A stretch of DNA of 64,000 nt, taken from Lycorma delicatula. Its lineage: Eukaryota > Arthropoda > Insecta > Hemiptera > Fulgoridae. Location of the stretch: positions 349,120,491 through 349,184,490 of the forward strand of contig NC_134455.1 in NCBI RefSeq assembly GCF_047948215.1, written 5' to 3'. Positions 58,710-64,000 of the stretch are shown here, one piece after another; position 1 is the first letter of the stretch, and every line of letters begins with the position of its first letter. The position numbers and the translations under genes are program-made. The notes under the pieces were generated by a model, which saw only the letters and a list, made by a program, of their open reading frames with translations, ran no database searches and was not told the origin of the DNA.

Positions 58710-59880
58710 AAGTTTCCTGGCTTTGCCCTTGATTTAATTTCAAATACTCTGTAGTGTATTAATGACTTAATTATGCATTTCGTAAAATATTCAGTAAAAG
58801 CATTTTTGGTCCCAGTTTTCTTCTTAACCAAATGAAGTTTTTCATTTCAAAACTATAATGAGAGTTCAATAATTAAAAAAAATTAAAAGTTTTAATAAAA
58901 AAAGAATTGGTCATATCTGACCCCCCCCCCCCCTTAGCAATTACTTATTAAATTTTCAATAACAGCCACTACTTGAAAAATACATAAAACTATGGAAAAT
59001 TATAAAAATTAAAAAAAAAAATTAGATTTTTCAATCGGTACCATGAGATCCCTCTTTAAAAAAAACAACATATCTTTTACATTAATACTAGATAAAGTTG
59101 GATTTTCAATTTTGAAAATTAAAGTTTAAATTAATTTGTATTTTAAACAGAGAATTCCACTCAGCTTCCTTGATTTTTGAGCATAAATGATTATTATCAG
59201 AGTATTTATTTACATCAATAAGTCAACCAGATTTGGTGCAGTGTTATTCAACAAGGCTAAAAAAATTATAGTTTACTGGAAAAAAAAAGTATAAGTTATG
59301 GGTACTGCGATGAACTCTTGCTGATGAGGTCAGAAATCAGGCCAAAGCTGGGATGTATATTCAGCCAAATATTTGCGCCAAATTTCAATTGAAGTAAATT
59401 TTAATTCAATTATTTAGAAATTAACTGAATTAATAATTATTTAGAAATAATATTGAACATCCCCCCACTCTTACATTTGACTGACTTCATATTTTTAAAA
59501 TTTTATACCTTAAAAGTATTTTCATTGTACTAATTTACTTTCTAATTGTACATTAAAAATGTTAAAAAACCTGCCCTTTTTTAATTTTGTCCAAAATTTA
59601 ATGTAATCAATGTTCCACATATAGAAATTTTTGAGCTATTTTTGAAAAAATTAAGTCAAGACAAAGCCAGTTCAGAGATAATAATTAAAATACAGAACAC
59701 ACCATTAATATGTGTGTGAGTGTTTACATGTAGCTAATCTTCTGGATATTTCTATTTTATTGTATTCTTTATACTAAGGGGGTGAATAATTTTCATAAAC
59801 CCTGATACTTGAAATTTTGGCTGATTGTTATACTCTCACTTTACAGCTACACTGCTGTAACAGCAATACATCTGTAGCCA
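58710..59880 (+). repeat. Dispersed repeat, copy 2 (shared with 29090-30120)
   Basis: Colinear with copy 1: ACCAAATGAAGTTTTTCATT near 58828, AATAACAGCC near 58960, CTTCCTTGATTTTTGAGC near 59163, TTATTCAACAAGGCTAAA near 59243, TTTTTTAATTTTGTCCAAAATTTAATG near 59577 and GGCTGATTGTTATA near 59818. It contains a 14-bp C run at about 58921-58934. It is noncoding and a family member in the same orientation as copy 1, but in the other gene. Confidence 0.7.
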
Positions 59881-59979
59881 GGAATGTAAAACAAATTGTT
59901 TCCTTGGCAGCATGATTTCAATTTATTAGAAAAAAATAAAATAATAAATAAATGGCCAAAAGAAAAAAAAATATTTTAC

Positions 59980-60078
59980 CTCATACAATTCCAAAGAACA
60001 CAAGGAAACCACAAAGCAACGCCAATTTCAACAACTCTAAACACTAAGTCGTGCCAATTTCGACTATACAGAGGGACC
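59980..60078 (-). CDS. RING-CH membrane E3 ligase, exon with first membrane segment
   Basis: Encodes VPLYSRNWHDLVFRVVEIGV then ALWFPCVLWNCM, with a split codon at each end. The stretch DLVFRVVEIGVALWFPCVLW is hydrophobic enough for a membrane-spanning or re-entrant segment, N-terminal to the RING. That differs from the common MARCH layout, where the RING comes first. Acceptor TTGTTTCAG, donor ATGAG|GTAAAA; phases match both neighbours. Confidence 0.88.
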
Positions 60079-60424
60079 CTGAAACAATTCATAATTATAT
60101 AGATTAAAATTAAACAAAGATTAATTATATACAAAAAACAAAATCACTAAATTAATTACAAATATTTCATGGAAATTTTAACTCAAAAATAATTATATAG
60201 CAGTCTAAGTAAAATGCAAAAGTTACTTTTGTAAGATACTTTATCAACATTTCCAAGATGAAAAAAAAACAGTAGAAAGCGCTACCTCACTTTGTAAAGA
60301 TTCACACTGCAGATATATAATAATGCAATAATATATTAAATATACAAAATTATTAAATACATTAAGTTATTGTAAATTACTTATACAGTTAAAAATCATA
60401 AATATTAAAATTAGATTACAGTAC
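60079..60424 (-). other. Short intron of the RING-CH gene (346 bp)
   Basis: AT-rich, no elements seen. Donor ACAG|GTACTG at 60424 and acceptor TTGTTTCAG at 60079. Confidence 0.8.
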
Positions 60425-60509
60425 CTGTTTTGGGAATTCCCATAAATGGTAATCACAACATTTCTGCTGTCAATAAAGTGAAATTTTGGATGATTTTTTA
60501 CATGAGAAA
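60425..60509 (-). CDS. RING-CH membrane E3 ligase, N-terminal exon
   Basis: A small exon absent from any long open frame. It reads SHVKNHPKFHFIDSRNVVIT then IYGNSQN, with two bases on each side of full codons; the trailing AG plus G makes the arginine of NRVPLYS. Both splice sites are reasonable (TCTAAGACAG and ACAG|GTACTG). Function is unknown. The seamless phase and codon-like composition support it, and the fit to the next exon is exact. Confidence 0.72.
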
Positions 60510-60639
60510 CTGTCTTAGAATGATCAAATTGATCTCATTAACAATGAAATCAAACTGTACTGTTTTGTTCTGAAGCGTTTAAATAACACACTAAGCTCAA
60601 TGATTAATTATAATTCTTTATGACTGATATATCATAATT

Positions 60640-60662
60640 ATATATATATATATATATATATA
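60640..60662. repeat. (TA)n microsatellite
   Basis: About 11 TA units. Confidence 0.95.
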
Positions 60663-60790
60663 TCACATCCCCCTTTGATAAGTTTTTATTTGAGTTTTGT
60701 TATTTATGGGAGTATGAACAACCTCAGCGTTTGCTTGGGTGGATCAAGGGAAACTATGATAAAACCTTTATCAGAGCATCACACAAGTTA
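60660..60790. repeat. Short dispersed repeat, copy A
   Basis: TTGCTTGGGTGGATCAAGGGAAACTATGATAAAACCTTTATCAG near 60732 resembles TTGCTAGGATGATCAAAGGAAACTCTGGTAAAACCTTGG at 62042-62080, in the same orientation. Each follows a run of TA or ATA sequence. Element type unknown. Confidence 0.6.
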
Positions 60791-61119
60791 CAGAGTTAAT
60801 TATAAAATAAAAAATAAATGTGATTAAAATCTATGCTAATTATTTCCAATTAGAGACAAATGAAATAATTGTTAAGGTATCCATGTGAAGATAAAAATTA
60901 ACTAAAAAATGTCAAATTCAGAAGACACTAATTAAAAAATTATTTGTTTAATTACTGTTATTTAAAAGTTAATCGATAGAATAATACTGTTTGCATAAAA
61001 AAAACTCTTTTAATTTTATTTCAAATAAATTGATAAGGAGAGTTTTTAAATGGTTTGTTAATTTATAAAAATGACACCAAAAAAGCTCTGTCAGAAGTCA
61101 AAATATTGTGCTGGGTTAC

Positions 61120-61156
61120 AGGAAAACAGCTTTGTGGTCTGGTGTACACGACTCAT
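61120..61156 (-). CDS. Possible first coding exon of the RING-CH gene
   Basis: An ATG at 61154-61156 opens 12 codons (MSRVHQTTKLFS) and ends with one base at TCCT|GTAACC. That phase is exactly what the exon at 60509 needs (T|TT, phenylalanine). The segment is GC-richer than its surroundings. The donor is weak and the reading is short, so this is a proposal only. Its ATG may be preceded by a splice acceptor (TTTCCTTTAAG) or by a 5' UTR. Confidence 0.35.
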
Positions 61157-61989
61157 GCTTAAAGGAAATTCAACGATTATCAGATATATTTTTATTATCT
61201 TGAAAAGCTTGTTTTGAATTTTCAAGGGAGCCTCCAAAAAATTGTTATATTTAGACAGGAATACACATGCGCATAATATTTAATAATGACAAGCTTAGCG
61301 GTTTATTAAGGCGCTTCAAAGCCAAATAGTAAACATCAAAACCTAACAATGATTAATAATCAGTTCAGTAAAAAAATAACATCAGTTTGAAACATAAGCT
61401 TAAAAAAGAAATCTTAAATAGTACTTAACAGATAATTATATCACTAAGTAATTAAATAAACAAAACTTTATTAAATTTAGTATTAGCCAGTAACCAGCCT
61501 ACTCTTTTTAAGAATGTATAAAAATTGTGCACAGGCTATTTTTTATGTAAATGTATTCTTATATAAACAAAAAAACTACACTGTAAAAATTTTCACTCAC
61601 TAAGTACTTAAAGAATCAATTAAAATTAACTGATTACATTCACTGTAAGACTGAACATTTGCATTTGATAATTCAACTGAGCAAATAAGTAAATAGAAAG
61701 TCTATTTATTACTTTTATTATTTATTCTATCTTATCAATGACTGCTGTTAACCTGGAAATATTTAGTGATTTATAAAGGTTCAAGACTGTTATAAAATTA
61801 ATAAATTGATGATGAACTGTTTGACTTCAATTAATAAAAAAGGAGTTGCACTATTTATTATCAAATAATGTAATGATAAGTAATATAATACAATACAATT
61901 ACAATTACTTCTTTCATTTAAGAGAATAATAACTCTTAATAATAAATATGACTTTTATTCTTATCAATATATAATAAATTATAAATATC

Positions 61990-62090
61990 ACATTATGAAT
62001 ACATATCCTCCTCCATTAACAAAACCAAACTGCTGCAGGATTTGCTAGGATGATCAAAGGAAACTCTGGTAAAACCTTGGCATTTTATAT
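61990..62090. repeat. Short dispersed repeat, copy B
   Basis: Second copy of the repeat at 60660-60790, ending shortly before a CA/GA-rich microsatellite. Confidence 0.6.
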
Positions 62091-62114
62091 GCACATGTGC
62101 ATACACACGCACAT

Positions 62115-62170
62115 GCAGAGAGAGAGAGAGAGAGGATGAAGGGAGAGGGAGAGGGAGAGAGTGAGAGAGA
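62115..62170. repeat. (GA)n-rich microsatellite
   Basis: GAGAGAGAGAG run degrading into GGGAGAGGGAGAG. Confidence 0.92.
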
Positions 62171-62639
62171 TAGCGAATAACAGTTAAATAAAATAGACTT
62201 TTATTTAGAGCAATACAAAGACTAAATTTAACTGGAAAATGATTTTTATTGATAACTGATTTATTTTTCAAAACTGAAAAAACTAAAAAAACAGAAATTT
62301 CTGATATTCAAAATTAATAAAAGAAGTTTCAAAATAAATTATTTAATACAGGATAGTACTGAATCAACAATTGTAACAGTGTATTTAAGTCCTGTTAAAA
62401 AACTATAATTTTTGTTTAAATCAAATTAAAATAAGGAATAAATTCCATAAATTGGCAATAAAATAACAGTTGTCCAACAATTTTTTGATTATTTTTTTAA
62501 TTGTAATTGTGTTGTTTTGTAAGCTTACAGTCAGGTTAAAGTTCATTAGTGCAATTTTCCTGTTAATACAAGTATCTGAATCTTGTTGATTATTGAAGTA
62601 ATAATGCCATACTTATTTTTGAATGAAGAATATGCCAAT

Positions 62640-63640
62640 ATATATATGGTGTTTATTTATAGTGTGTGTGAAGGCAGTGCTACGGCCGCTGTTGAAGAAT
62701 ATTGATGTTATCCTAATCGCAGGATTCCAAACTCAAGAATTATTATTTGAGCATTTTGTATGTTACGGAAAATAGGATCTCTTCCTAACAGTAATCGTAT
62801 CCCATACGACCGTTCTTTCCAGCATGATGTTAATGTCAATGTTAGCATTATTATTGCTGTTCAGCATAGTCCTGGTGTCAGTACAAGATGTCTTTCTAAC
62901 TGGTTGAGAGTTTCACAAACTAAAGTATGGAGGACACTTAAGAATAACAACCTTTACCTGTATTATAAAAAAAATGCATAACATCTACATGCAGGAAACC
63001 CTGCCCTTTGCTTGGTGTTCTGCAATCTGTTAAATACTCAACAACTCTTCAAATATATTTTATTTACCAATGAGTAACAGTTCACTTGTGATAACATGCA
63101 CAACATAAGAAACCAACACTCACTGGCAGAAGTAAACCCTCATGCAACAATGGAATGTAACTTTCAACAGTGATTTGCCATTAATGTACAGTGTGGGATT
63201 ATTCATAATCAGTTGTTTGGACTGTTTATTTTCCAAGGGTGCTTAACAGGTGAGGCGTACTTACAGTTTTAAAAAAAAAAAATGATAGCCATTTATCCAT
63301 GTTTCCACACTTCTCTTTCATTGTTTCCGCTTACTTAAATCAGCAATTCGCAGATAAATGGATCGGTCAAGGTGGTTCACAATCCTGGCCACCCAGATCA
63401 CCAGATGTTACACCAATGAATTTTTGTGTACAGAGTTGGATGAAGTGTAATGTTTATAAGCTGAAAGTAAATACCTGAGAGGAGTTACTTGCCCGTATTG
63501 CTGATGCTTTTGCACTGTTAAAGAATAGCCTCAATGAACTAAAAACAGCAACACAAGCAATTCAAAAATGTGCAGCAAAGTTCATTGAAGTAAATGGAAA
63601 CATTTTCAAAAATTTATTGTATTTTATTAATTTTTTATGT
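62640..63640 (+). mobile_element. Mariner-like (DUF4817-type) relic near full length
   Basis: Reads in order on the plus strand: an N-terminal ATAAVEEYCYPNRRIPNSR near 62680-62735, then LRKIGSLPN...VNVSIIIAVQHSPGVSTRCLSNWLRVSQTKVWRTLKNNN (62763-62955), the HTH region. Later blocks are FTNE and HNIRNQHSLAEVNPHA near 63065-63145, WIGQGGSQSWPPRSPDVTPMNFCVQSW near 63360-63440, and a C-terminus KVNT.EELLARIADAF...KCAAKFIEVNGNIF near 63465-63610. The last catalytic-type aspartate (PDVTPMNF) is replaced by asparagine. It is broken by stops. Confidence 0.85.
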
Positions 63641-64000
63641 TTTTTTTATATTTTTTATGTAATCATTTTCTAGTTAAATTTAGCTGTGTATTGCTCTAAA
63701 TAAAAATCCACTTTATTTAACTGTTATTCGCTTTCTGTTTACTTTGTTTATACTATTCTGTTTAGAATTAAATTCCTAAAAGTTTTATGGAAGAGTTTTA
63801 TCTATTTATCAGCAATTTAATAAAGTGATTACAAGTCAAATGTAAAAAAGTGCATTTTTTGACTCCTTTTTTATGTTTTTTTGCCATTTTTTAAAAAAAA
63901 CTAGAGAAGTGACAGTTCTTGGACTCATTTTTTTCAATTTGTCAGATTGAATTTAATATGAAACCATCAAATTATCTTACATTTTTGCATCCCGAGAATT
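63641..64000. other. AT-rich tail of the window
   Basis: Low-complexity T-rich DNA after the mariner relic. No gene or element recognised. Confidence 0.6.

Larger units (their letters stand above)
53541..59979 (-). other. Intron of the RING-CH gene (6.4 kb)
   Basis: Contains an inverted-repeat-bounded mariner-like element (53612-55168), another mariner-like relic (about 55690-56330), a pogo/Tigger-like relic (about 56680-57300), a microsatellite and a dispersed repeat (58710-59880). The stretch 57430-58180 is unrecognised. Confidence 0.8.

Noticed and set aside
1..64000. CRISPR array, operon, toxin-antitoxin or phage system
   Set aside because: No regularly spaced direct repeats, ribosome-binding sites or clustered prokaryotic genes. 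Intron-bearing genes and LINEs show nuclear animal DNA.

Overview
The window is AT-rich arthropod nuclear DNA, most likely from a hemipteran-type insect. That placement is an inference from the mix of non-LTR retrotransposons, mariner-type fossils and a Penelope-like element. Two host genes can be reconstructed exon by exon with matching splice phases. They point towards each other. The rest is intronic or intergenic DNA heavily colonised by decayed transposons. No bacterial-type operons, CRISPR arrays or rRNA genes were seen.

Plus strand, about 1976-31651: the last seven coding exons of the coatomer gamma subunit (gamma-COP, COPG). They encode the end of the HEAT-repeat trunk, the linker, and the appendage domain with the conserved ARFGAP-binding tryptophan. 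The N-terminal half lies upstream of the window. Introns hold a CR1/Jockey-type LINE, a full-length mariner-like element with a TA duplication, two long foldback elements, a split Penelope-like element, a tRNA-derived SINE, further mariner-type relics and an endonuclease-bearing LINE.

Middle, about 31652-40349: intergenic. It holds the gamma-COP poly(A) signal, a 1-kb nearly palindromic foldback element, an internally deleted mariner with matching ends, and a second SINE copy with a perfect 12-bp target duplication.

Minus strand, about 61156-40350: a RING-CH (MARCH-type) membrane E3 ubiquitin ligase gene of six well-supported coding exons plus a possible first coding exon. A comparatively intact Jockey-type LINE lies about 14 nt from the last intron's splice acceptor. 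Other introns carry an R1-like LINE fragment, a pogo/Tigger-like fossil, several mariner copies and a dispersed repeat shared with a gamma-COP intron.

No wholly new system was found. The points most worth checking are the Jockey insertion beside the splice acceptor, the ambiguous 4-nt splice junction in gamma-COP, the three long foldback elements (one with mariner-like ends), and the many short perfect hairpins. Two of those hairpins can be shown, by comparison with related copies, to have gained an arm.
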